Below, in pieces: positions 1 through 10,700 of a DNA stretch of 64,000 bases (positions within the stretch are counted from its first letter, which is position 1; each line of letters starts with the position of its first letter). The DNA lies in assembly GCF_020921035.1 (NCBI RefSeq), contig NC_063155.1, positions 30,187,294 to 30,251,293 of the forward strand, given 5' to 3'. Source of the DNA: Rhodamnia argentea. Its lineage: Eukaryota > Streptophyta > Magnoliopsida > Myrtales > Myrtaceae. The translations under genes and the position numbers were made by a program. The notes below the pieces were generated by a model. It made no database searches. It saw nothing but the letters and a program-made list of their open reading frames with translations, and was not told the origin of the DNA.

Positions 1-3000
1 AATTAAACAGCGTTTTGCCATTGAAATGTACCAAAAAAGTGGACAAAAGAACCAGAATAATTACCTTGAAGATTGCAAAGAAGTGTACATATCGGCAATT
101 TTTCCCTGTAATTCCATATTTAATTCAGTATAAGAGAATCAGATTCCACAAATCAGTCACAAAAGGAACCAAACAAAACCAACCTGTATAAACTGAAATT
201 CCCCGATTGGACGGCCAAACTGCTCTCGCTGTCTGACATAAGGAAGAACAACATCAAGACATGCCTGCATTATGCCTAGAGGCCCAGCTGCCAAAACAAG
301 CCTCTCCAGATCTAGACCTGACATCATAACGTATACACCTGAAAGGATCGAGGTAAACGCCAAAATAATGCAACATCAGGGACATGCAAGATTAAGAAAT
401 TATTTCTCCTGAACATATGACCAAGACCCAATCATTATATAGCATTTAGAAACTGAAGTTCAGAATAGACCAAAAAGGAGAACCAATCATCTCATTACTT
501 AAGCTGGATAGTTCAGCTGTCTTTTATAGCAATTGACTTATAAATCAATCTAGGTTACAAGTTCAAGAACTTTTTGTCTATCTTGAAGCACAAGGTTCTG
601 CTGAAGAAAAAGGAACAAAGAATATGTCAAGGTGAAACTACTACTTCGTCTGATGTTTCAAGGTCTTTAGTAGCCATTCTCAAGTAACACAGGCTAAGTT
701 TATCGCATTCTAACTCTTTTAGCAAAAGCACCTCGTGCAAATCCTTACAATTTGATCTGCTTCAGATGATAATTTCAACTAATCGTTCTTCAGATTCAGA
801 TTGCTCAATTCTGCCATTAACAAATAAAGATCTCTCACAAGAAGCATATCGGTGTCCAATCTAACTAGTTATCCACAACTAAATCCTGCCACTTTCTATC
901 AAAGAACAATTGTCCCTAACCAAGTTTAGCATTACCTTTTCCTTCCTGTCCAAGAATGTTTTCTTCTGGAACAAAGCAATTCTCAAATACAAGCTCACAT
1001 CTGTTCAGAGCATCAGTGTTATGAGAAGAAGCACAAAAGAGGAGGAGAAAAAGGCACAAGAGAAATTTCACTTTAAGAATTGCATGCTTACGTGTCGCTT
1101 CCACGCATCCCAAGCTTGTCCAATTTCTGGGCTGTGCTAAACCTGCAGCAATAGATAAAAGCCTCTTAAAGAATGATAAACACAGGTCTTCTGAACGTCT
1201 TCTGAACCTATTTCTCCAGTACCTCCCATTCCTCAAAGCGAACAGTTAATTTAGGTACCTTTTTTAGTAGCATTAAACATCCTTTCTACCCTACGCAAGC
1301 AGCCAAACCAAACAATCATGCAATTGGACCATGCACTTGATGTTCCATGATACATGCATCCAAATGTGAAGTACTAAAACATGTTGTTTTGTCATTTCTC
1401 CTAATGGCATCTGCAAGAAACGCTGTACAAGCTGGAATTCTCAGAAAATAAATCAACCAATTAGCAAAGTTCCACATGAAAAATCATATTATGTTGAACG
1501 ATGATATTTTGCTCTTTTCATTTCCAGATTCCCTAAGAACTTCTCCACTATAATATTGTGCCTTCGACACTCCTTAAAATATGATTCAACTGATATGCTT
1601 CAACAAAAGTACCCAGGCATCCCCTTCTCGATGATAAAAGCTGTAATGCCTTTTGATCCAGCTGCAATGTCTGTTTTGGCATACACAACCTGACCAAAGG
1701 TTGACATATCAATTAATGACATATGAAAGAAACCCAATGGACACGGGATCATACAAGCACAGACAGGAATAACCAGGCTAAAAGTGGCATTCAATGGAGA
1801 CACAACAGCAAAATGGTGCAAAATGGAAGGAAAAGAAAAGGGAAAAAGAGATCGACAATGTATAGGTATACCAGTGTCTGAGCAACAGGACCATTCGTGC
1901 ACCACATCTTATTTCCATTAATAATATAACCTCCATCCACACGATCAGCTTTGCATTTCATACTCACAACATCTGAGCCAGCTGCAAAAAACATACTAAC
2001 AAGATCATGACTAATCTCAAGAAATACTATCCTTGACGAGCTTAAATACTAATGCGATGTCAAGAGAGACATATGAGAAGATACCATTGGGTTCACTCAT
2101 TGCAAGAGCTCCAACATGTTCACCGCTGATAAGCTTCACAAAAAGAAAAACTTAATCAGCGGAGATTACCAAAAAGAAAATCCACTTACCTCTAAACAGA
2201 ACTCAAGGAAGCATAATTTTGAGATAGCTATAAGCAAAACCCAAGAGAAGAATACAGAGGCCAGAGGAAAGGATTGTTGTCTAATTACATAAACCAAAAT
2301 TATAAGAAGGGTCTTGTTAACGAATACCCCGGAGCATTTTATATGTTATAGGCAATGTTTCGATTTACAAAGCGTTGATTCCACATACTACTGGAAAAAT
2401 AATGCAGTAAAAAATTGCACACTTTCATTAAAAGGCTTCTTAACAAGGGCCATGGGGAACTTTTTCACCAAAATTCTTGTGAAAATGATCAGTTTCCATT
2501 TCACAGTGATAAGTAAAAGAAGCTTGGACCTTTGGCAGGTACTTCTGTTTCTGAGCAGGACTTCCATTCCTTGCCTACAAAACCACAACCCGTGGGTAAA
2601 CAGAGAGCAGATTATGATGTGTTATGACAATTGCTTGGTTCTATTCTTACCAACTGATTAATGCACAAGTTAGAATGAGCTCCATAGGAGAGGCCAACCG
2701 ACCCTGAAGCACGGCTAATTTCTTCCATGGCTATACAGTGATACAAATAACCGAGACCAAGTCCCCCATACTCCTCTAGAAACAATCCAGAGTGAATGTT
2801 TAGACAGTGTGAGATTAACTTAGGTAATAAAAAAGAATCCCCAGCGAATTTAATAGAGAGCTAGGGACTAAAACATATTACTCCAACCAAAAAGGGACTG
2901 CTGTAGAACACAAAGAGTTAAGTGCAAAAGCTTCAAGCAAAGGCTTCAGTAAGCAGCGTTTTAATCGATATGAAGATCTGTTCAAAAGGGAAAAAACAAA

Positions 3001-3675
3001 ACCTACATTAGGAATTTACCTGGTGCTGTGATCCCATGGAGATTGAAGTCTCCCATGAGTTTCCACAAGTTCACTTCCTGGAACAAGCAAGGGAAAAGCA
3101 ATCATCACCACTACATTAGGAAAATATTACCAAGGACAGAGAGAAAGAGAGAAGTGATCGATCACAACCTTTGGGAAAGAATTTGATTGGTCAATCTTTG
3201 AAGCATGAGGGGCAATATTTTCGCATGCAAATTGCGCTACACTCTCTTTGAACTGTTAAACATTCGAAGCACAAAGCTCTCATCAGAGAAGAACAAAACG
3301 ATATTAATCATTCACGAAGTGAATCGCAGAGAACACGAAAAAGTGATCAAAATGGGCAAACGGGGCTAAAGGAGGAAAATTTCCTCTTGATTTCCACTCA
3401 TTTTCCCATTTCTTGCAATCAAGCTCCGTGCAATACTTCAAGCAGACGAGGTCAACACTCCATCACAACCCACATAAGAGAGAGCACACAAAATTCGTAT
3501 CCACAGAAGCAACAGAGTACCGAGCCATGGATTTATCGAGGATAATAAGGGAAAGGGGAGTGGAAACCTGAAGCTGGGTGTCGTCGAAAAGGAGGGATGT
3601 AAAGAAGCGAGCTCGATGGCTCTGTTCTCTGAACAGAGAAGAAGAGAGGGACGTTGCTGCGAACAGCCTTTGCAT
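1..3675 (-). CDS. IVD: isovaleryl-CoA dehydrogenase, mitochondrial (3' end off window)
   Basis: This is a flavin-dependent acyl-CoA dehydrogenase that oxidises isovaleryl-CoA in leucine breakdown in the mitochondrial matrix and passes electrons to ETF. Twelve coding exons can be read on the minus strand: 3568-3675, 3169-3252, 3020-3077, 2651-2775, 2530-2574, 2085-2133, 1872-1981, 1613-1689, 1092-1142, 936-1000, 184-338 and 65-105. All have GT-AG borders and stay in frame for about 322 residues; the family has about 410, so the C-terminus lies left of the window. The start at 3675 opens a Ser/Arg-rich presequence ([15 protein letters not shown]). Family motifs include [41 protein letters not shown] and [13 protein letters not shown]. 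The segment [17 protein letters not shown] carries the glutamate known in IVD to be the catalytic base, on a different helix from most relatives, which supports IVD over other acyl-CoA dehydrogenases. Confidence 0.95.
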
Positions 3676-3685
3676 GCTTTAGCGC

Positions 3686-3716
3686 AGAAGAAGAAGAAGA
3701 AGAAGAAGAAGAAGAG
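3686..3716. repeat. (GAA)n / (TTC)n microsatellite in the IVD 5' leader
   Basis: About ten GAA triplets lie just upstream of the IVD start codon at 3675. Read on the gene strand they form a CTT/TTC pyrimidine tract in the likely 5'UTR, a common feature of plant leaders. Its length is probably polymorphic. Confidence 0.9.
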
Positions 3717-3862
3717 AACCGTGAGCGAATGAACCTGCGATGCACTCACATGCCGAGTTGAAGTCCGGTCGTTATAAAAGCCGGGAAGCCAAAAGGGAAT
3801 CGTAAATTGCTTTTCTTTGTCCAGCGCGATTATTGACAGGACACAATTCGGTGTGGGACTAA

Positions 3863-4410
3863 GGCCCCGTTTGTTTCAACATTTAGTTAATGGACTTTGA
3901 GAAAATATAAATATCTTTAAGTTAAAGGCTCTTTTCAAAATGCAAGTAGTTTTAAAAATTAATTTTGACGTAAATATTATTTGGTGAAAAATGAACTTTA
4001 TAAAGTATTTTTACATTTTGAAAAAAAAGCAGCGGCAATGGTTGATGGGCGGCGGGCGAGGGCGGGCCGACAGCGGCGACGGGTGGTGGCGGCTAGCGGG
4101 CAGGCCGGAGGGAGGCAATGACAGGCGGCGGCAGCAAGCAAGCGGGGGCCGTGGGCTAGCGGGCGGGCGAGCGAGGGCGGCAAGCGAAAGTGACAAAATT
4201 AAAATAAAAAAAAAAGTAGTTGTATTTCGCAAAAGTCCTTTAGCCCAAAGTATCTCAAAGATACTTTGGGCTAAAGGACTTTGGAGAACATTTAAGATGC
4301 AGTTGCACCTCCTCAAAATGAGCCAAAAAATGAATCAAATACCATTTGCATTTGACTAAGTGACTTTAGAGTCTCAATGTTCATTTTCAATGCTGAAGCA
4401 AACAGGGCAT
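3863..4410. mobile_element. non-autonomous PIF/Harbinger-like element, 548 bp
   Basis: The left end GGCCCCGTTTGTTTCAACA and the inverted right end (reading TGCCCTGTTTGCTTCAGCA on the other strand) form imperfect terminal inverted repeats. Both ends are flanked by TAA (3860-3862 and 4411-4413), the 3-bp target duplication typical of PIF/Harbinger elements. The middle, about 4040-4190, is strikingly GC-rich and codes for nothing recognisable; a short palindrome (AGTCCTTTAGCCCAAAGTAT and its inverse) lies at about 4234-4282. No transposase is present. The superfamily call is inferred from the TSD and ends. Confidence 0.75.
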
Positions 4411-4413
4411 AAA

Positions 4414-5664
4414 GCTTTTGTTGATACAACTTCACATGTCAATCCAACATCTTTTGACAATGTTGTCACAAGACGACGACAAGAGTCCACGTTTCTAAAC
4501 GGTCTAATCAATGGCTTGACTTGCCAATATAAAATTTTAGTCATTTTATAGCATTTTTTCACCTTAATTTCGTGACATCGTTGCAAGATTCTCCCTAACA
4601 ACAACGATATTGACTTAATAGAACTTTGCGCAGATTGTAATGAAACAAAAAAAAAAAAAAACAATGGGAAATTTTTCCTACTACAAAAGTCCTTTGTGGC
4701 ATGAATATCATGTTAATCAACGATTATGACATTTTTGCTCGAACTTTCGTGCAGTATATGCGGAGGCTCTGAATTGTTTGAAGCAGATTTTGAGAAATGT
4801 GAATGAAGTTGGCGTGTCAAGAATTAACAATCAAGAAGGAACACAAGTGATAAGCTCTACCCATGTTTGGACAAGATCGACCAAGGAAAGGTAAAGACAG
4901 AAGGAGTGTCGCAAGCAACATTTGACGATTTTAGACGTCAACATGGGGAACTTGGGTAAGGATAAGTCAAATGACTTGAGGAGTCAGCATTCTCATCCAG
5001 TTTGAAGAATTGGTGATTGGGTGCCCACGTGGGCGACCATGATGTCCTTTGAGATCCATAAGATAAAAAAAAATGAAAAACGTGATCACACTCATCTACA
5101 AAAGACGAGTCCGAACATAGAATGTATCTTCGATCTTGAGTTTAGCCACTCGCACCTAATGGACTACCACGATAGGCTAGTCCACAAGATAATCGGCGCT
5201 TCGTCAATGCCTTAAACTAAACATCCTAGCGATGAGTACGGTAAATACCAACCTAATTTGATACGGAGAGGGATTTACATGTTTAAACCTTAGTTTTTAC
5301 ACTAAAAAAAGCCAGCTAACATATATTTTCTCGTGAATCATTGACTATACAGTCATCACGTGATTAGCTCCATTGATATAACGCATACATACGTGCAAGA
5401 GACAATAACAAAGAGGCTTACACGTTGCATTCTTGCGGCACGCCTACTTCATACCATGTTATTGATGAATATTTAAGAGAATCCACGAAAATCCCTACTC
5501 GGCTAAATGTATGAACATTATGGGACTGATTTTCAATTGTCCTTTAATAACGGATATTGAACTGGTCAGAAGACTATTATCGAACGTGACAACAAAAAAA
5601 GAGAGTTGGATAGATCTTGATTCTTAGATAGAAATAATTGGAAAACGAGATGTGAAAACAAGAA
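4414..5664. other. intergenic, no gene recognised
   Basis: AT-rich sequence between the MITE and the tRNA gene. Short open frames are scattered here (for example around 4374-4664 and 5021-5215), but none shows a recognisable motif, plausible splice partner or codon pattern. A poly-A run occurs at about 4648-4661. Confidence 0.6.
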
Positions 5665-5737
5665 GCCCGTCTAGCTCAGCCGGTAGAGCGCAAGGCTCTT
5701 AACCTTGTGGTCGTGGGTTCGAGCCCCACGGTGGGCG
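5665..5737 (+). tRNA. tRNA-Lys (anticodon CUU)
   Basis: The sequence folds as a full 73-nt cloverleaf including the discriminator base. The acceptor stem GCCCGTC pairs with GGTGGGC, with two G-U wobbles, followed by discriminator G. The D arm contains AGCTCAGCCGGTAGAGC (A box). The anticodon stem CAAGG/CCTTG encloses the loop CTCTTAA, giving anticodon CTT at 5698-5700. The T arm GTGGG-TTCGAGC-CCCAC carries the B box. There is no intron and no encoded CCA, as expected for a nuclear gene. A TTTTT run at about 5768 could stop RNA polymerase III. The gene stands alone between IVD and SIZ1. Confidence 0.97.
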
Positions 5738-6166
5738 ATCTTGAATTTGCAGATATAAAGGTTTGCTTTTTGGACCTTGGTCACATTTCTAATGCGAACA
5801 TACTTATCCTTTTAATACATCATTCTCTATCAAACAACCTAATCTTTTAGCGTCCTCCCTAGTACTAAACATTTATTCAAATGACATATAATTATTACAG
5901 CGAGTAAGATCTCACTTGTTTAATCTTCCTTTCCATTTTCAAACCCCCGATTGGATGCAAGAGTATTGAATGAATTATTGCCTTTAAAGGGACAATCACT
6001 TTTCTTCCTAAGCATATGGACATGTAACTGACCAACAACAATGTGAAGATGGATTCCATCGTTAGAAGCGAAGGTATAAAAATATCACGAAACAAGTGTC
6101 CCCGACGATTTTGACCAACTTGGATCAAGCAAGGCACGAGCATGATTCATTTTAAGGAATTTTAAA
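5738..6166. other. intergenic, nothing recognised
   Basis: AT-rich spacer between the tRNA gene and the Mutator-like repeat. The only sizeable open frame (5895-6143, minus) has no recognisable motif. The last nine bases are the left target duplication of the next element. Confidence 0.6.
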
Positions 6167-6748
6167 TGAGAAAAGTACAAAAAAAAGGGTAAATTTATTA
6201 TATTGATATCAATTCAGTTATAAACTTTTTAATGATATCAAATCAGTCATAAACTTTTTGTATTGATACCAATTCAATCCTAAACCATATATATTTATAA
6301 TAATCGAGTCAAATCAATTAATTTTAATCGGAAATTGGCCGATGTGAAAGTCGATTGTCCTATGCGACACGACTAGCGCCGATGTGGATATTTTTTCATA
6401 TTAGTATATTTTTTAATAAACATATTAATTTTTTCTTCTTTTTCTTTTCTCAATCTTCTCTTTATTTTCTCTATCATTAAAAAAATTACTAAAATTATTA
6501 CACACATATATATATCCAAGTAAACGTCAATCGTGCTATGTAGGGTAATTTTTAGGCCGACTCAATTAACACAAATGTAAAGTTTAATACGAAATTGCCA
6601 CCACTAAAAAGATTATGACAATTGATATCAATAAAAGATTTAAGACTGAATTAGCATCAATACAAAAATTTAGACTAAATTGACACAAAAATCTAAGTCT
6701 GAATTGACACAAATACAATAAATTTAATTTATTTTTTTCATTTTTCCA
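6167..6748. mobile_element. foldback Mutator-like (MULE) element, 582 bp
   Basis: The two halves form a long imperfect inverted repeat built from variants of the phrase 'ATCAATTCAGTTATAAAC' and its complement. The ends read TGAGAAAAGTACA and, on the other strand, TGGAAAAATGA. They are flanked by near-identical 9-bp direct repeats, AATTTTAAA (6158-6166) and AATTTAAAA (6749-6757), the length expected for Mutator target duplications. There is no transposase. It belongs to the same family as the elements at 21076 and 30908. The A/T-rich TSD makes the exact ends less certain than in those copies. Confidence 0.65.
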
Positions 6749-6757
6749 AATTTAAAA

Positions 6758-7799
6758 TGGCTCTTCTTACATGAATGCTTCGATGAACTTAGTGTTGCTA
6801 CTGAGACTGCTTATTACCTGGTATAAAAAGCCATTGATGCGGGGAAGAAAGATTCGGGTGGGTTGCCCATAACTTTTGCATCGAACATCCAATTCTATAA
6901 GCAATGTGCAGATTTTACACATATCATCATCTGATACTAAAGTTGAAATAAATGTAAAAACTAACACTCACATATACATATGCACTAGTTTGTGGGAGGT
7001 GGAGGAGAGGGAATAAAAAGATTCCTCTCATTGCCATCAATTGCCATCAAGACCTTCATTGCTGAACTCTTGGTCTGGCTTGCTACATGACTACTCTGAT
7101 CAACTAGCCACGGAGCAATTAACACCACTCCCCTTGTGCACCGACACAACTTTTCCAGTACAAAACGAAACACTAAACAATCGCATCCAATTCATAAAGG
7201 ACAACTTATGGCCAAAAACGGATGGGCAGTACAGGCAGTATAAGTCTTCATCTTTCTCTATAACTAACCGACAGGAGAAACATTTACAAAGCTACCTCCT
7301 TCCACATCACAAAATGAAAGGCGAAACATCTATGTTGCGGGCTACATCGTATAATTTCAATGGATGGTTCCAGAAAGTATCGGATTCAAATGAGTATCCA
7401 CTGTACAGTTTACCCGAATATGATTGCAGATCTTGTCGGTATATGCAAGAAGCCTGTGCCACAAACAAATTTTATCACTGAAGGCTACAACAAAAAAGAA
7501 TTGACTTAAATATTAACAGAACATTCCCACAACTCACCAATTTAAAGGTACTCATCAGGTGCCAGAAAAAATTTAGTCAGAACATCTTCAGCTTTGCCTA
7601 GCTCTGCCGCATGCCTCATGCCTCATGCCTCATGCCTCATGCTAAACCAGCAAAATACAAATACCAAACTGCTAGCACTATTCAAGTTATTGATGACTAA
7701 ATTGGACCACTAGAGATCCTTCACCACAATTCTTCAGCAAAGTTTGTATAGCCAAAACTGTCCAAGAGGAGCGACAACCCTTCGATATCCAGGATCAGT
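6758..7799 (-). other. SIZ1 3' flank, probably including its 3'UTR
   Basis: The region directly downstream of the SIZ1 stop codon. The nearer part is probably 3'UTR, but no polyadenylation site can be fixed by eye. An open frame at 7041-7481 (plus) has no recognisable domain and is antisense to the likely UTR, so I do not call it a gene. Confidence 0.5.
7610..7642. repeat. tandem 7-bp repeat (CATGCCT) x4.7
   Basis: Four perfect copies of CATGCCT followed by CATGC, within the probable SIZ1 3'UTR about 160 bp past its stop. It is a minisatellite-like tract and probably length-variable. Confidence 0.95.
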
Positions 7800-10700
7800 C
7801 TAGTCGGAATCTGAGTCAATAGAAAGGTAGAATCTTTGTCTCACAGAACGTTTTTGTCGAGGAAATGAGAAGGGGCTACCTGATCTCTGCCTCCTTGTCT
7901 TCTCGGATCTACCATCATTCATTCCCAGAAGCAAAGAAGCTACACGAGATGGAAGAACAACTTGGAAGTTAGACCAAGGAAAGATCCAGCACTAGTTGTA
8001 AACAAAGATGGATATGATCTGGAACATGCTAATTTGCAAGGCCGGAGAAACGACTGAAAATCAAACTCAATAGAAGGATTAAATGAGTTTTCTAAAGTAA
8101 AGGAAAAACTTACTTTTACATGAGCAACTACAACAGAAACTTGCTCTCTTCAAAGACAATGACTGGTCTATTACAACTCTATCTACTACCGACAGTGTCA
8201 CCTGAGTTTTCATTTGGACTAAAAGCAAAACATTAATTGAAACCAGATTAGGAGTACAAACCTGTGTCAGCCAAAGTCTCCATGGACCCTTCTCCAGAAG
8301 GAATTTGCTGTCCTGGAGTGAAACCATTGGCAGTAGGAGGTTCACAATGACCACCAGTGGTACCATCCCCAAGTCTCAGAGATATCCAATCCTCTGTACT
8401 TAGGGCGTTTGACATGTCAGATTGATCTCTTATGTTAGGCTGCAATGACGCAGCAGAGGGGCTAGTCGAAAGGAAAATCTGGAGGGAGGGGTCATCCCGG
8501 CCAATTGCCAAGGGATTATCAACTAAATTATCATTTAAACTATCGTCAGCAAGACCAACTGAAGGATCTGGAACTAGAGCAGTGGATTCCGTCGCAGTAA
8601 CTGGTGCCAAAGTGTAGCCATTCGCCGAAGGTGTGCAATTCATTGAACCATGCTGCAAATCAGCCAGGGCATCAGAGACATCACCATCTGGACCAAATAA
8701 CTGAAAGGCAGGACCTCCTTGAGCTCCCCAGAGGTGCATATTTTCAAAATCATCATTGTTGTTATTAAAAAGCCCCAAACATGAATTTGCCCCAGTACCA
8801 AGAGCAGGATCTTCAAATGAATCAGTAATCCCAGTGTGAGGTATGGAAAAATTAATCCCACTAGGCTCAGACTGATCATTCTTGTAGATATTTCTAGGAG
8901 AAACTAAAATGTCATTCTCTTCATCCGAATCACTAAGAACAATAACTTCTGCATCACCCATTGGGGCAGAAGGAATTTGATTGGCGTATCCAAAAGAGGG
9001 GTCTACATTCAAAGTTATGGAATCAAGTTCAATTCCATTGTGGGCAGAGAAATCGAAATTCCCCCCACCTTCCTGATTAACACTGGGATCTTCCCCATCC
9101 CTACCACTTCCAGTGGCACTGCTGCTCATTGGAATGACTTTCGGTTCATGCTCTCCGAATTTATCATGCAATCTGCTACTGGAAGAGTTATTCAACTCAT
9201 CAGGTTTGCTGACTTCCCAAATTCCATCACGGTTCTTCCTAATTCCAAGTTTCAAACCAGTATGGCCGTCCAAAACACCTTCTTGCTTAATCTGCTTCAT
9301 ATACTCTGCATTTGGTGGAGTATTCTCTTCTGCTGAGAGGCAAAGAGTACTATCAGGAAGGTGCCATTGAATAAGATTGCCCAAATCTCTCCGTTCGCTT
9401 TCAGTTTTGGTCTTAACACGCCAAGAACCATCAGGTTTGATCTCAATTTCTGTCACTTCTTCTCCACAATACCTCATCTGAATCACATAAACAAAAGAGT
9501 CAACATACAGAAAAAATGTTACACCTATGTAATAACGCAATTTACAAGAGCAGAGGAAATACCAGAGATGTCACGCGATTAAAGTAAGGGTCAATAATGA
9601 TGTTCTCCAGCGAGTAATTTTTTAAGCATATAGGACACTGCCACTGCAATGACAATAGTTCAAGTTTACTGGCATGAAATGATTAAAGCCAAAAGGGAAA
9701 CTTCCTTGACAGTTCATTACCTTCCTGGATCGCTGATTCATTTCCACAAATACCTCCAAATCAAAACATCCCATGTGAACACAAGGTTTAAATCTACCAG
9801 CAACCTTCATTCTCGAACCACTCATCTGCAGTCCACAATTAGAAAGGCGAAAAAAATCAAAACCAGAAATAAGTAGCTGCAGTTTCAATTAAAAACAAAG
9901 GAAATTATTTTGTGTCACGCAACGCCTTTATGATGATAAAAAAATGCTCCTCCATGCACGACCAAATGAGGTGTTAGCATTTTTTATCAGTGCAACCATT
10001 GATAGGGTTAACTTTAGATTAGCTCCTCTAACTGGTACCCGTCACTTCTTTCTTTAAGCAATCGAGTACTTTAATTTGCTCAACTTGCGCAATCTAAGTC
10101 CTTTAGTCACCTGCCATTGCTGACTCCATCAAATTGTTGACATGCCTTGTAAAATGTGTCAAATCATCATGACAAATTACACGTCAGCAATTTAACAGAG
10201 TTGCAGTTGGTGGCAGGAGGACTCCATTCCCCAGATTGGACAAGTTAAAGAACTCGCTTTCAAAAGAAATTAAGAAAGACGAAAGCAGAACACTGGTTAG
10301 TTAAAGGGCCAAACGAAGACGCAGCCAGTTGGCTAACGATAACCACTTCACAGAATTAACAACTGAATGAGAAGATATCTTCAGAGAAAATATCTTTACC
10401 ACCCCGCCATCCCAAAATTAATATACCCAACCAGCTCCAAAAAAACCTAAGCGTGAAAAGTCGATTGTTTTTTTTTTTTCGACTTATTGTTAAATGTCAA
10501 GCTTAATGGTCGAATGTGGATTGCTTTTTTTTTTTCCTTCCCAACTTTATGGACTATTGGAATGGAATGTAATGGAATTTACCAATTAGATACTATTAAT
10601 GATACTAACAAATGGTGGATTGATGTTTTTAGTGTAAATTCATTCTAGGCTCTTTTTTAATTATTTATCAATTTGTGGATTTGAATCTAATTTGATTAAA

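Noticed and set aside
7041-7481. A 146-codon plus-strand frame as a separate gene
   Set aside because: No domain, signal or splice partner is visible, its codon use looks random, and it overlaps the likely SIZ1 3'UTR.
8248-9540. A single 430-codon minus-strand ORF read as an intron-free gene
   Set aside because: Its first 21 and last 4 codons are intron sequence. The rest is exon 15 of SIZ1, bordered by good splice sites and continuous with the other exons.
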